DNA of 64,000 bases from Fidelibacterota bacterium (GTDB lineage Bacteria; Fidelibacterota; UBA8477; JABMPR01): NCBI GenBank assembly GCA_016784025.1, contig JADHVL010000009.1, positions 1-64,000 of the forward strand, given 5' to 3'. The position numbers and the translations under genes are program-made. This document shows, one piece after another, positions 33,735 to 46,274 of this stretch. The stretch's first letter is position 1. Each line of letters starts with the position of its first letter. Under the pieces are notes generated by a model, which was given only the letters and a program-made list of their open reading frames with translations, made no database searches and was not told where the DNA came from.

Positions 33735-36059
33735 TTAGACCATTACCAGACGTTTCATGCGTGCTTCACGATCGTTGGCAAAACGTTCAATACCTTCCAG
33801 CAGCCAACGTTCTGAGAGATGGGCTTCTTCCATCACCTCTTCAAGAGAACCACCAGACCTCCAATTATCATCCCAATCTGCAGTCATGGCATACTCGATT
33901 GACAAGCGGTTGCCTGTCCAATCCTGCATGGCGATGGCTGAACCGTTCGTGATGAAGGTGGAATTTAGCCAGTCTGAGTCGCTCACTGTTTCCTGACGAT
34001 AGGCCTCTGACTGCAGAGCAAATAGCTGGGGACTGCTAGCGGCAATGAGTTTCACATTCAAACCGCGCTTATCCAGTTCAGGCAACAGCTTGAGCAGACT
34101 AGCCGTCGTGGCAGTACCTTGCACAAAAATAGTACCCATTTTCGGACGATCAGATTTGTAATCGCGGATCATATATGCGCCTTTAGCAGCATCCATATAG
34201 GAAGCCATACCTAACTTTTTACGATCTGGTACTTCAACACCGGGTCGAGTTAGATGGAGGGCAATCACGGGGACGTCAGTTGCCAGGGCGGCTGTTAGCA
34301 TGGGTGCCACTTCATTATGCTCCCATGGATAAAGATTGATGACCTTGCCTTTTGGAAAAAGTTGGGTAACTGCGGGTGAATAGATTCCAAAATGTGTGCG
34401 TGAATCCTCTGCAGTTTCTGGTCCTGAGTGACCTGCAACCCAGATAACCTTTCCTAATTTCACTTCAGCATCTTGCACCATCTGGCTGAAGATTCTAAAA
34501 GCACCGTATTTTAAATAAGAAAAAGATCCATAGGTGGAGCAGGCTGCAAAAAACCCATTAAATTCGGCTTCTGGTGTTTTGGAAAAATTTGTTGCTGCAA
34601 TTCCAGTACAGATACCTGCATTGGCGAATTCAGTAATAGCTTGAGGCAGCATCGTTCCCTTTTTGTTATCGTTTCTATCATAGAAACCATAACCAGGAGT
34701 ATCTCCAAAAGTTTTACCAAAACCAGAAATATTCGTAGAATCAGCCAGGTCAGCTGACATAGCCAGCACCAGAGGACGACCATAATTTTTACTTACATAC
34801 GCATTCAAATAGGATGCGTATTTAGAGAAACCACCACGGTTTGGAGCAACTTCGCCGGGTTGGACAAAAAGTTCTGGCGGTAAGGCTTTAAGATCAGTCA
34901 ATACGGGATCATTCAATGGGTTTCTCGTCGTATCAATCCAAACTCGTTCATTGTCTTCGGGCACAACGTCTCCCAACTCAACCAGGCGATCTGCCAGGTA
35001 GTTGAGCAATTCAGGATCCTGGTCAAATACCTGGAACACTTTTTCCATATTAACGCGTGCTTGTTCGGTCCGCTCAGCTTTGGTGTCTGGTCCTGCTTCC
35101 CCCATCCCTTCAAACTGGACGCCGTATTTATCCGTAAATTCTTGTTTCGTCTGCCAGTAAGTAGGATTATTGAATTTGTGAGCGGCACCGTGAGATTTGT
35201 TATCATAGACGCCATATCCGCGGCCCTTGCGAGTTTTAAACCAGGCCATGCTCGGAGCGCCTTCTGAGTTCTCATCAGAAGCCATCTCCTGGAGGGCAGC
35301 ATTGACACCTTCCCATTCAGAGCCGTTTTCGGTGCCAAATACCCGCCAACCATGGGGAGCAAACCAATCTTCTGGGGTACCGTAGACAACTGACGAAAAG
35401 GGGCGATCATCGATTCCATAATCATTCCAATCGACTAGAAAATGTAGATTCCCCAGACCCAAACCATAGGCGGAATTAAGAGATTCATGGGTCACCCCTG
35501 GAGTTAAACCACCTTCACCTTCAACGGCGAAGACACGAACATCTTCTGCACCGGCATATTTGAGGGCCATAGCCTCACCAACAGCTACAGGCATGCCATG
35601 ACCGGATGGTCCGGTGTTGGCTTTGAAAACATTGGTTTTACCAGCCATTTCCGCATGTCCTGGGAGGCCACCCTTGTTTCTCAAGGTAAGCAGATCTTCC
35701 CAGGTCAAAACACGATCGGCAGACCCAGGGTTATAGCGTTCATCTTTTGTTTCTGCATATTTACGACGTAGAGATTCATTCAGGACAGCCAGGAGGGCAT
35801 ACATTCCCGGAACAACATGACCGGCAGAGAGGATGAATTTATCGCCAAAACGTTTTTGTGGATTTCTGATATCCCAACGCATGGGTCCACCTAAAAATAA
35901 TGAAACCAGCATATGTACTTTGGAACGTGAACCTCCAGGATGACCACTTTGTCGCAGATTGAGCATGATATCGATCAGTTGATCGGTCATATCCTTGATT
36001 TTTTCCCATTTCGGATAAATTTCCGGTGCCACTTGCAGTTTTGATGTCTCGATTGTCAT
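33735..36059 (-). CDS. Transketolase-like TPP-dependent enzyme with GEG in place of GDG
   Basis: 774 residues, longer than usual transketolase (about 660). The N-terminal part has LRQSGHPGGSRSK and FILSAGHVVPGMYALL, matching the SGHPG and LSNGH motifs. The TPP/Mg2+ motif reads AVEGEGGLTPGVTHE, with Glu where transketolases have Asp (GDG). The pyrimidine-binding part keeps the catalytic Glu in AITEFANAGICTGIAA, and GHSGPETAEDSRTHFG echoes the GEDGPTH loop. The sugar-phosphate-binding residues differ from typical TktA. It could be a divergent transketolase or a ketoacid/acyloin enzyme. It is 42 bases downstream of an Rrf2 regulator and is followed by an aminotransferase. Confidence 0.8.
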   Translation of the reverse strand: MTIETSKLQVAPEIYPKWEKIKDMTDQLIDIMLNLRQSGHPGGSRSKVHMLVSLFLGGPMRWDIRNPQKRFGDKFILSAGHVVPGMYALLAVLNESLRRKYAETKDERYNPGSADRVLTWEDLLTLRNKGGLPGHAEMAGKTNVFKANTGPSGHGMPVAVGEAMALKYAGAEDVRVFAVEGEGGLTPGVTHESLNSAYGLGLGNLHFLVDWNDYGIDDRPFSSVVYGTPEDWFAPHGWRVFGTENGSEWEGVNAALQEMASDENSEGAPSMAWFKTRKGRGYGVYDNKSHGAAHKFNNPTYWQTKQEFTDKYGVQFEGMGEAGPDTKAERTEQARVNMEKVFQVFDQDPELLNYLADRLVELGDVVPEDNERVWIDTTRNPLNDPVLTDLKALPPELFVQPGEVAPNRGGFSKYASYLNAYVSKNYGRPLVLAMSADLADSTNISGFGKTFGDTPGYGFYDRNDNKKGTMLPQAITEFANAGICTGIAATNFSKTPEAEFNGFFAACSTYGSFSYLKYGAFRIFSQMVQDAEVKLGKVIWVAGHSGPETAEDSRTHFGIYSPAVTQLFPKGKVINLYPWEHNEVAPMLTAALATDVPVIALHLTRPGVEVPDRKKLGMASYMDAAKGAYMIRDYKSDRPKMGTIFVQGTATTASLLKLLPELDKRGLNVKLIAASSPQLFALQSEAYRQETVSDSDWLNSTFITNGSAIAMQDWTGNRLSIEYAMTADWDDNWRSGGSLEEVMEEAHLSERWLLEGIERFANDREARMKRLVMV

Positions 36060-36101
36060 GTTTCCCTCATTTGAATCTAATTTACATAAACCTCTGAGAA
36101 T

Positions 36102-36503
36102 TTAGCGAGTGAGATCAGTTAAATTCTTCGACCGTAGGACCTTTGCCATAGCGGCTTGGGCCTCTTCCCATACATCGTGCATGCCACATTCATTCATGAA
36201 CTCACAGGTAGCATCATCCAGAAGACATTCGTTCAAGGCCAGAGGTCCCTCGAGGGCCTCAACGACTTCAAGAACAGTAATTTCCTTTGGATCACGCGCT
36301 AAGCGTACGCCACCAGACACACCGCGTGTACTATTTATTATTCCCTGTTGGACCAGGGGCTTAAACAATTTTCTAAGAAATGGTTCGGGGATTTTTTTGT
36401 TCTCTGAAATATCACCAATGCTGATGCGGCTTTCGCCTTCATTTTCTACCAGATACCTAACGGCTCTCAGTCCATATTCCCCTGCTTTAGTTAAACGAAT
36501 CAC
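36102..36503 (-). CDS. Rrf2-family transcriptional regulator with Fe-S cysteines
   Basis: 133 residues, GTG start with AAGGAG seven bases upstream. Winged HTH (YGLRAVRYLVEN, ISIGDISENKKIPEPFLRKL) and the GVSGGVRLARDP wing are typical. Three Cys in ECLLDDATCEFMNECGMHDVW (C-x6-C-x5-C) can hold a [2Fe-2S] or [4Fe-4S] cluster, as in IscR, NsrR and RsrR. It heads the operon with the transketolase-like and aminotransferase genes. It probably senses iron-sulfur status, redox or NO. No isc/suf genes are nearby. Confidence 0.9.
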   Translation of the reverse strand: MIRLTKAGEYGLRAVRYLVENEGESRISIGDISENKKIPEPFLRKLFKPLVQQGIINSTRGVSGGVRLARDPKEITVLEVVEALEGPLALNECLLDDATCEFMNECGMHDVWEEAQAAMAKVLRSKNLTDLTR

Positions 36504-36664
36504 AATATAACTCCTTGTCTCATTTACCAGCTGAATTTCCTACTACTGGGCGTTTACCAACAAAATACTATTTGTGAGAATATTACTCTTAATAGCGAGA
36601 AATCCCAGATGAAGTTTCAATATTTGATAGAATGTTTCCAATTGGGTATGTTCATTATTAAGGC

Positions 36665-36856
36665 CTACTCCTCAACAGCTGAACCACCCTTTTGAATTAT
36701 CAATGCGATACCTGCCAGGCTGGCAACGAGCCCCAGCCCCAAGAAGAAGATGTCAAAAGCATCTGCTGCTCCACCCAATATATTCATCCATGCTTCCCCA
36801 AGGGAGATTGCACCGACAACCAGGGCTGAGTATCCGACTTTTTTTTCTTCTTTCAT
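36665..36856 (-). CDS. Small membrane protein, unknown
   Basis: 63 residues from an ATG at 36856 (AGGA five bases upstream); a longer frame to 36949 has no ribosome site. MKEEKKVGYSALVVGAISLG, then DIFFLGLGLVASLAGIALII: two hydrophobic segments with a short acidic loop, ending GGSAVEE. No family recognised. It lies alone between the rrf2 and M1 peptidase genes. Confidence 0.5.
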   Translation of the reverse strand: MKEEKKVGYSALVVGAISLGEAWMNILGGAADAFDIFFLGLGLVASLAGIALIIQKGGSAVEE

Positions 36857-36984
36857 AACTTCCTGACATCTCGTTGAAAATTTCTCGATTCGATGACATA
36901 ACGGCAAATATGTTGCCAAACCAGAAGGCCATGTAAATAAAGCTTCCACGGAAGTGTATTATTTGGCTAAAATGCAGTCGGAAT

Positions 36985-38964
36985 TTATTTCAAAATTGAA
37001 ATTTTTTGTGAAAAAGACCCATTCCCAGGTGAGCTAATCTGAGCGATATAAACACCAGATCCAAGGTTCACCCCTTGATTATCCCTGCCATTCCAACGTG
37101 CTTCATATTCAGCGGTAGCAGTATGTTGCAGAGAAGTGGAATACACTTCGCTCCCCCGAAGATCATATATGGAAAGTGTGCCTTGGAACTGGGGACCTGT
37201 TGTATAGGGTATATTCACTTCACTATTGAAAGGATTTGGATAAGCAGCACGGAGTGTAAAACTTTGGGGATTGAAACCTCCCTCTGTACCGGTAACCTGA
37301 TCAGCACTTTTTAGTATCCACTCATTTTCATCAAAGGTAAGTGCAGTTGGGACAAAATTTAATGTGAAGCTAAAATCCTGGGTCCTCAATGAATCCCAGA
37401 TCACCATACCCACTTCATTGCTACCGTCGCTAAAGTTAAGATCAATTGGCATTTTAAAAGTTGGCCTGGGACTCTCCTGAACCTGATCAACATGGATGGT
37501 CACCTGGGAGTTTCCAAATTCATCCGCCTCAGTCGCACTCCACCACCATGTATATTCAGGTATCCCATTTCCGTATATCCATTGGTCAAAAAACCATTCC
37601 AGATCCTGACCCCAGACTTCTTCAACAACACCCTGAAAATCCTCTGTGGAAGCTGTTCTAAACTGGAACTCATCGCGATAGGCTGCCAGACTGGCAAAAA
37701 AGGTCTCATCCCCAACAACGTGTCTCAGCATATGCAAAACCCAGGCACCTTTTTGATACACCATGGAGTAGCTAAAAATCGTACCTACACTACTGGTATC
37801 AGGTCGATACACAGAGCTATTCACGTCGTTCACTTTTAAAGCCATATGACCATGTAAGGAATCTTCCCCTGCAACCGCTCCCCAATAAAGCGCTTCGGAA
37901 TAAGTAGCAAAACCTTCGTTGATCCAGATATGATGGAAATTGCTACAGGTAACCAAATCACCCCACCATTGGTGGGCCAATTCATGGGCAATTGTATTTT
38001 CACCCATGGCGCCCATACTGGAACAGGTCTGGTGCTCCATGGCACCACCCCATTGGAATTGGGCCATACCATACTTTTCCTCTGCAAAAGGGTATTTTCC
38101 AAAGTACTCACCGAAGATATCAATCATAGCGGCAGTGCGATTCCAACGTTCGACCATGGGATCAGTTGCTGAAGTGGGATACATCCAATATTCCAGGGGC
38201 ATGGAATCACCATCTGCAAAGTGATGCATTTCGGTCCAATAGGTATAATCGGTTATTGCCAGGGAGACCAGGTAGGTGGTTATTGGATATTTATGTTCCC
38301 AAATGGTGGTTTTTGTATCATCCAGATTTAGTGTCTCTGAAACAAGCATTCCGTTGGAAACAGCATCATAGGCCGCATCGGTGGTTAGAGATACCCTTAC
38401 TGAATCAGCTTTGTCCGTGGGGACGTCTTTACAGGGCCACCAGGAGCGAGCACCATATGGTTCACTCAAAGTTGAAATCATGGGTGCACGGTTGGAATCA
38501 TTAAATTGATGCCCAAAAGCAAAGGCCTGAAACCCACCCTGCAAGGGATGTCCATGATATTGGATACCGACTACAAGGGCTTCGCCCACATTGTAGCTAC
38601 CATCCAATGCTATGCTCACAAGATCTGAGAAGTGATTAAAAGTTGCCCCGTTGTGTGTGACTGCATCCACCGTCATGCCACTGACAAAATCAAGTTGGAT
38701 GCTTTCCAGATTATCCACCTCAGATAGAATGTGGACTTCTACATTTCCATAAATGATCTCAGTCTCAATATTAATGTCTAATTCAATATCATAATAATGA
38801 ACATCGTAATCAAAAATATCAGCCCTCTGGGAAGCCTTTGCCAGGGCGTTGTAATGGGCGGTCATCTCTGCGATAGGCTTACAGGGAACGTTTGTGTTTT
38901 CATAAACCTGGGCAAAAACTGAACTCATGAAAAGTATGCTAAATATGTATGTGAAGTGTTTCAT
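36985..38964 (-). CDS. Secreted M1-family aminopeptidase with type IX-style sorting domain
   Basis: 659 residues from an ATG at 38964 (AGGG five bases upstream); 17 upstream codons of the open frame are likely untranslated. MKHFTYIFSILFMSSVFAQ is a signal peptide. M1 landmarks: GGAMEHQ (substrate motif, normally GAMEN), zinc site HELAHQWWG with the second Glu in NEGFATYSEALYW, and the C-terminal catalytic Tyr region. The last 80 residues (LRAAYPNPFNSEVNIPY, GSGVYIAQISS, FSQKISILK) form a FlgD/Por-type sorting domain, so the enzyme is exported through the outer membrane or anchored at the surface. A nutrient-gaining peptidase is likely. Confidence 0.93.
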   Translation of the reverse strand: MKHFTYIFSILFMSSVFAQVYENTNVPCKPIAEMTAHYNALAKASQRADIFDYDVHYYDIELDINIETEIIYGNVEVHILSEVDNLESIQLDFVSGMTVDAVTHNGATFNHFSDLVSIALDGSYNVGEALVVGIQYHGHPLQGGFQAFAFGHQFNDSNRAPMISTLSEPYGARSWWPCKDVPTDKADSVRVSLTTDAAYDAVSNGMLVSETLNLDDTKTTIWEHKYPITTYLVSLAITDYTYWTEMHHFADGDSMPLEYWMYPTSATDPMVERWNRTAAMIDIFGEYFGKYPFAEEKYGMAQFQWGGAMEHQTCSSMGAMGENTIAHELAHQWWGDLVTCSNFHHIWINEGFATYSEALYWGAVAGEDSLHGHMALKVNDVNSSVYRPDTSSVGTIFSYSMVYQKGAWVLHMLRHVVGDETFFASLAAYRDEFQFRTASTEDFQGVVEEVWGQDLEWFFDQWIYGNGIPEYTWWWSATEADEFGNSQVTIHVDQVQESPRPTFKMPIDLNFSDGSNEVGMVIWDSLRTQDFSFTLNFVPTALTFDENEWILKSADQVTGTEGGFNPQSFTLRAAYPNPFNSEVNIPYTTGPQFQGTLSIYDLRGSEVYSTSLQHTATAEYEARWNGRDNQGVNLGSGVYIAQISSPGNGSFSQKISILK

Positions 38965-39099
38965 AATTTCCCTCAAAAATGTATTAATGGAAAATAGGTT
39001 TTCAGCCCCTCGCATGCAATGATTCTAAATCCGAATATATTAAAGAATTTATGACATTGTAGTTATGCCACGAAAGATGAACCAGGGTAAAAATGCAAA

Positions 39100-39119
39100 G
39101 CGCGGATTCGAATCCGCGC
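39100..39119 (-). terminator. Perfect palindromic terminator after the rubrerythrin-like gene
   Basis: GCGCGGATTC|GAATCCGCGC, 20 bases, fully self-complementary, followed on the minus strand by TTTGCATTTTT. It starts about 30 bases after the stop at 39150. Confidence 0.65.
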
Positions 39120-39149
39120 CTTGTTAAATGTGAGTTGAAAAGCGATGGC

Positions 39150-39671
39150 TTACATGGGCCAGAAATTGGAGTCGTTCCAGACTTCTTGTCTGAAATCTTC
39201 CTCAAGAGCCATGAGCTTTTGATGATGATCAATCTCCCAGTCAGTGAGCCAGGTAAAAAGTTGCTTTATATCGGGATCAGTAGCTGCTTGCTCCTCTTTC
39301 TGATAAAATTTAAAAGCACGTTCTTCCAGTGTGAGGGCAATACTTATGGCTGAGGAGTCAAAATCACTATTTCTTAATTCCATGAGAAAGGATTTATCAA
39401 TAATGGGGTCTTTAAAACCGAATTGAAGTTCTTCCTCGGTGGGTAGTACAACCTTGCCTTCATCCAGATGCCGCTTGAATGTCAATTGGAGAATTTTTAA
39501 ATGATGTTCTTCCTCTTTTACCATATGCTCAAAAAGTTCTTTAGCTACAGCAGAGGTGGCTGTCTTGGCAGCCATGGCAAAAAATTCTTTGCCATTCATT
39601 TCAAGCAGGATGGCTCGTTTAAGCACATCCTGTACGGATTTAAATTCAGACGTTTTTTCAGCGGTACTCAC
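39150..39671 (-). CDS. Rubrerythrin/ferritin-like di-iron protein
   Basis: 173 residues, all helical. Two half-repeats carry carboxylate/His ligands: ILLEMNGKEFFAMAAK with EEEHHLKIL, and LTLEERAFKFYQKEEQA with WEIDHHQKLM. This E...E-x-x-H pattern is that of the rubrerythrin-like ferritin superfamily. There is no C-terminal rubredoxin domain. Such proteins reduce peroxide or store iron and protect oxygen-sensitive enzymes. The 75-aa Cys protein just upstream may be its electron partner, and the oxygen-labile ferredoxin oxidoreductase lies close by. Confidence 0.85.
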   Translation of the reverse strand: MSTAEKTSEFKSVQDVLKRAILLEMNGKEFFAMAAKTATSAVAKELFEHMVKEEEHHLKILQLTFKRHLDEGKVVLPTEEELQFGFKDPIIDKSFLMELRNSDFDSSAISIALTLEERAFKFYQKEEQAATDPDIKQLFTWLTDWEIDHHQKLMALEEDFRQEVWNDSNFWPM

Positions 39672-39700
39672 AAATATTACTCCCCATCCTTGGATGAATT

Positions 39701-39928
39701 TTAATTGTCTTCGTCATCTTCGTCTGATTCTTTTTCCAGCGCTGCCTTCTGTTCCATGCGGAAAATAGCACAATGCTCAATTTCAGAATCGCGAAAACTT
39801 GTCAAAGGATTGTAGTCGCTTTTAAAGCGATTTTCACAATCTGTAGCGGCTTCAGGACCTGATGGACATTCGATGTCATAGACAGGACAGAAGCCCTTGC
39901 GTTGATTTGATTCATTTGATGTCATCAT
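39701..39928 (-). CDS. Small four-cysteine acidic protein, unknown
   Basis: 75 residues from ATG at 39928 with AGGA six bases upstream. The N-terminal half has four Cys: GFCPVYDIECPSGPEAATDC and, further on, IEHCAIFRMEQ. The tail is acidic (ESDEDDEDN). The Cys spacing would allow an Fe-S cluster or zinc site, but I recognise no family. It lies 29 bases before the rubrerythrin-like gene and after a terminator-flanked PFOR/DHOD unit, which hints at a redox role. The function is not known. Confidence 0.6.
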   Translation of the reverse strand: MMTSNESNQRKGFCPVYDIECPSGPEAATDCENRFKSDYNPLTSFRDSEIEHCAIFRMEQKAALEKESDEDDEDN

Positions 39929-40026
39929 TTTTCTTCCTATAACCATAAGCTAAGGTGAGCTCACAGTTTGTCAGACTGCGATGGCATAATATAATCATGA
40001 CCTGCAAAAAAATCGGTATTGCTTGT

Positions 40027-40060
40027 AAAAAAAAGCGGGACTCGAAAATTCGAGCCCCGC
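40027..40060 (-). terminator. Terminator of the nifJ / DHOD-like unit
   Basis: On the minus strand GCGGGGCTCGAA-TT-TTCGAGTCCCGC followed by eight T. Strong stem with one mismatch, 18 bases after the stop at 40078. Confidence 0.85.
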
Positions 40061-40077
40061 AACCAAAAGGATATCAG

Positions 40078-41082
40078 TTAGAATTTATTATTGGCCTGAA
40101 AATCCAATAAAGTTCGCATATAGTTATCACGAACCAAGGTTTGTGGTTTGGGTGAATGAATCAGGCTCATGCTTCCCTTCATCTGGGAAATACTTTGATA
40201 TTCATTTTCATCCATCCAGGTAATCAAATCTGCTTCTATGGTTTTGATCAGTTCCGGACCATAAGCCATAAGCCCAGAAGTCAACATGGTGACATCAGCA
40301 CCGGACATGACGAGTTTGAGCACATCCTTTGCACTATGCACACCACCGCTGGCGGCGAAATTCATGTTCACATTTCCACGCAAAATAGATATCCAACGCA
40401 TGGGCAGGCGAATATCCCTGCTATGACTTAAATGTATCTGGCGTTTGGTTTCCAGTTTCTCAAGATCGATATCAGGGTGATAGAAACGATTAAACATAAC
40501 CAGAGCATCTGCACCAACGCCTTCTAAAGCCTTGGCCATGGCAGGGAGTGAACTGAATCTGGAACCAATTTTAACGGCAACTGGAATATCCACATTAGAT
40601 TTCACCCAGCTCACAATATCCGTATATCGTTTTTCAACATCGGCACTGCTTTCGTTGAAATCCACGGGTAAATAGTGAATATTCAATTCCAGACCATCTG
40701 CTCCGGCTTCCTGTATTTTCTTGGCATATTGCATCCACCCACCTGGAGTGGCTCCATTTAAGCTGGCGATAATGGGAATATCTACACCCTCTTTAATTTT
40801 GCGCAAATTTTCCAGATAGTCTTGAGGACCGGACAGATATTCATGAGCCTGAGGGAAAAAACTCAAAGATTCAGCATATGAATCAGTCCCATAGTCCATA
40901 AAATGCTCAATGGTACTGTCTTCCTGTTCAATCTGTTCTTCAAAAAGAGAAAACAACACGACTGCAGAAGCGCCATTGTCTTCCAGGATCTTAATCTTAT
41001 CCAGTTTTTCTGTAAGCGGTGAAGCTGAGGGAACTAAAGGATTCTTTAATTCCAAGCCCATGTAATTTGTACTTAGACGCAT
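40078..41082 (-). CDS. Dihydroorotate dehydrogenase-like flavoprotein
   Basis: 334 residues, TIM-barrel. MRLSTNYMGLELKNPLVPSA start, IASLNGATPGGW, LELNIHYLP, VAVKIGSRFSSLP (FMN-binding Lys) and FAASGGVHSAKDVLKLVMSG (phosphate-binding loop) fit the PyrD superfamily. It lacks the canonical active-site NCSCPN stretch of true DHODs. It is of the group often found beside nifJ/por genes and annotated as DHOD-like. It is 26 bases after nifJ and shares its terminator, so the two are co-expressed. Its substrate is unknown; pyrimidine synthesis is not implied by any neighbour. Confidence 0.88.
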   Translation of the reverse strand: MRLSTNYMGLELKNPLVPSASPLTEKLDKIKILEDNGASAVVLFSLFEEQIEQEDSTIEHFMDYGTDSYAESLSFFPQAHEYLSGPQDYLENLRKIKEGVDIPIIASLNGATPGGWMQYAKKIQEAGADGLELNIHYLPVDFNESSADVEKRYTDIVSWVKSNVDIPVAVKIGSRFSSLPAMAKALEGVGADALVMFNRFYHPDIDLEKLETKRQIHLSHSRDIRLPMRWISILRGNVNMNFAASGGVHSAKDVLKLVMSGADVTMLTSGLMAYGPELIKTIEADLITWMDENEYQSISQMKGSMSLIHSPKPQTLVRDNYMRTLLDFQANNKF

Positions 41083-41108
41083 ATCAATTATTCCTTTATG
41101 ATCTTCAC

Positions 41109-44672
<3,564 letters not shown>

Positions 44673-44716
44673 TTATTTCTCCTGTATATGTCGAGTGGAT
44701 TTAATCCTGAGAATTG

Positions 44717-44752
44717 TTCGTAAAGCATCACGAAATGATATGTAAATATCAT
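44717..44752 (-). promoter_or_regulatory. Two adjacent dyads upstream of nifJ
   Basis: TTCGT-N8-ACGAA (44717-44734) abuts ATGATAT-GTAA-ATATCAT (44735-44752), 45-80 bases before the nifJ ATG. Perfect palindromes at this spot suggest an operator. The regulator is unknown. Confidence 0.4.
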
Positions 44753-44843
44753 GCCAAACAAAGCTGTATGACAAATGTTTTTGCTAATATGATGAATTTT
44801 ATCACCCAGATGAAAAAAATTTAACCTGAGAACCTGCTCCAGA

Positions 44844-46274
44844 CTATTTCAAGTAGATAAAAGAGCCGCTTCCTACTTGATGCTGTGGGGAAGAAATGGA
44901 AAAATAGTAGATGCCACCACCCAGATTGCTGTCGCCGAGATCAAGGACAAGTTGCTGCTGGCCTGGTCCTAGATATCCAAACTCCATGTTGTGAACCTCT
45001 TGACCTCGCAGATTGTAGAGACGTGCTCCGATGGTATTCCCAACGGAAAGCTGAATGGGGATAATGGTACTGCTATTGAAGGGGTTGGGATAGGCATCCC
45101 CAAGAAGATCGGTTTGCATAGGATTAAAGGCAGTCTCATCTCCTATTGATGTGGGCATACTGTTGGTGAGGAGCCAATCCGTGCTCAAAGAGGTGATATC
45201 TCCAATGCTGTTGCTCATTGGAACATTATCCATCTCAAGCTGTGCATTTCCTTCTGATGTATAGGCAAAAGTTGCACTTCCCAAACCAATGGGAAGATAA
45301 AGTTGGCTAAATTGGTCAGGATCTGGGATGTCACCTGATTCCAGAAGTAAAAGTATCTCATCAAGGGACACATCACGCAGCATATAAGGCACAGCCCTGG
45401 GCAAGGCATTGTCTGTAAGTGATATATTGAAGGGGGATTCCGAACCATCCAAGGGGAAGTGAGACTCCTCTCCTATTAGAATCATACCAAACACGTTAAA
45501 AAAGTTCTGAGGGAGCTGTTGATACGAAATAAAATTATAGGTCAACGTATCTCCGGCCTGGGTTAGAACAGCACCAGCACCTTCTGAATCAGTAAGCGGA
45601 TTCAAAACGCCATCTATGGTTCCTGATTCACTTCCAGTAGTATAGTCCACAGAACCCCTGGTATAGGCTGATACAGGAAGGGTATTCCAGAGATTAAAGC
45701 TTCCATTGGTAATCGTTAAGAGCTGAAGGCTTGCGTTGACCATCACACCTGTGAAGTTCATTTCAAAATGGAAAAGGCTTGAGGTAAGGATTTCAAAATC
45801 ACCTGATACTGAAATAAAGGGATTAAAAGCTGCTAGTGAATCCAATGTAAAGGAAGCATCAAGGAGACCAGCCAGACTTTCGGGATCTACCTCGCTGAGC
45901 CAGACAAACAGTTTCAGGGCGTCTGGAGATGGGTTCACAGCATACTCACCTTCCTCCAGAGCCAGTGTATCACTCATAAAAATAACAAAGATATCTGCCA
46001 GTGTATCACCCTCGTTTACATAGAGATCGTAGGCGACCAGAGTTACCAGATTGGTATCCCCCAGCGCCAACTCAAAACCACCCACACCTTCATGTGGGAC
46101 TTCGTCGGAGATAAGATCACCGGATAGATCAAGGGTCTGAGTGGGATTTGGGAAGCTCTGATAGGTGAAGCTCAGGTCTCCAGTATTCCAGGCGCTTTGT
46201 CCCAAGAGCAAACTTGTCATTGCGAAAAAGAGAAGGAACTTCATCAGTGTTTCTGGAACTTTATTCTGCATCAT
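44844..46274 (-). CDS. Secreted protein with type IX-style sorting domain, function unknown
   Basis: 476 residues. N-terminal signal peptide (FLLFFAMTSLLLGQSAW), a long beta-rich central part without named domain, and a C-terminal sorting domain (LLGDAYPNPFNSSTIIPIQL, ARLYNLRGQEV, GGGIYYFSISS). The ATG at 46274 overlaps the stop of the barrel gene (CTATGATG), so translation is coupled; an internal ATG at 46244 has no ribosome site. It is the last gene of a lipoprotein-barrel-sorted protein set. It is probably surface-exposed. What it binds is not visible. Confidence 0.78.
   Translation of the reverse strand: MMQNKVPETLMKFLLFFAMTSLLLGQSAWNTGDLSFTYQSFPNPTQTLDLSGDLISDEVPHEGVGGFELALGDTNLVTLVAYDLYVNEGDTLADIFVIFMSDTLALEEGEYAVNPSPDALKLFVWLSEVDPESLAGLLDASFTLDSLAAFNPFISVSGDFEILTSSLFHFEMNFTGVMVNASLQLLTITNGSFNLWNTLPVSAYTRGSVDYTTGSESGTIDGVLNPLTDSEGAGAVLTQAGDTLTYNFISYQQLPQNFFNVFGMILIGEESHFPLDGSESPFNISLTDNALPRAVPYMLRDVSLDEILLLLESGDIPDPDQFSQLYLPIGLGSATFAYTSEGNAQLEMDNVPMSNSIGDITSLSTDWLLTNSMPTSIGDETAFNPMQTDLLGDAYPNPFNSSTIIPIQLSVGNTIGARLYNLRGQEVHNMEFGYLGPGQQQLVLDLGDSNLGGGIYYFSISSPQHQVGSGSFIYLK

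Noticed and set aside
44717-44752. CRISPR-like or repeat array
   Set aside because: Two different palindromes without regular spacing; no CRISPR array was seen anywhere in the window.
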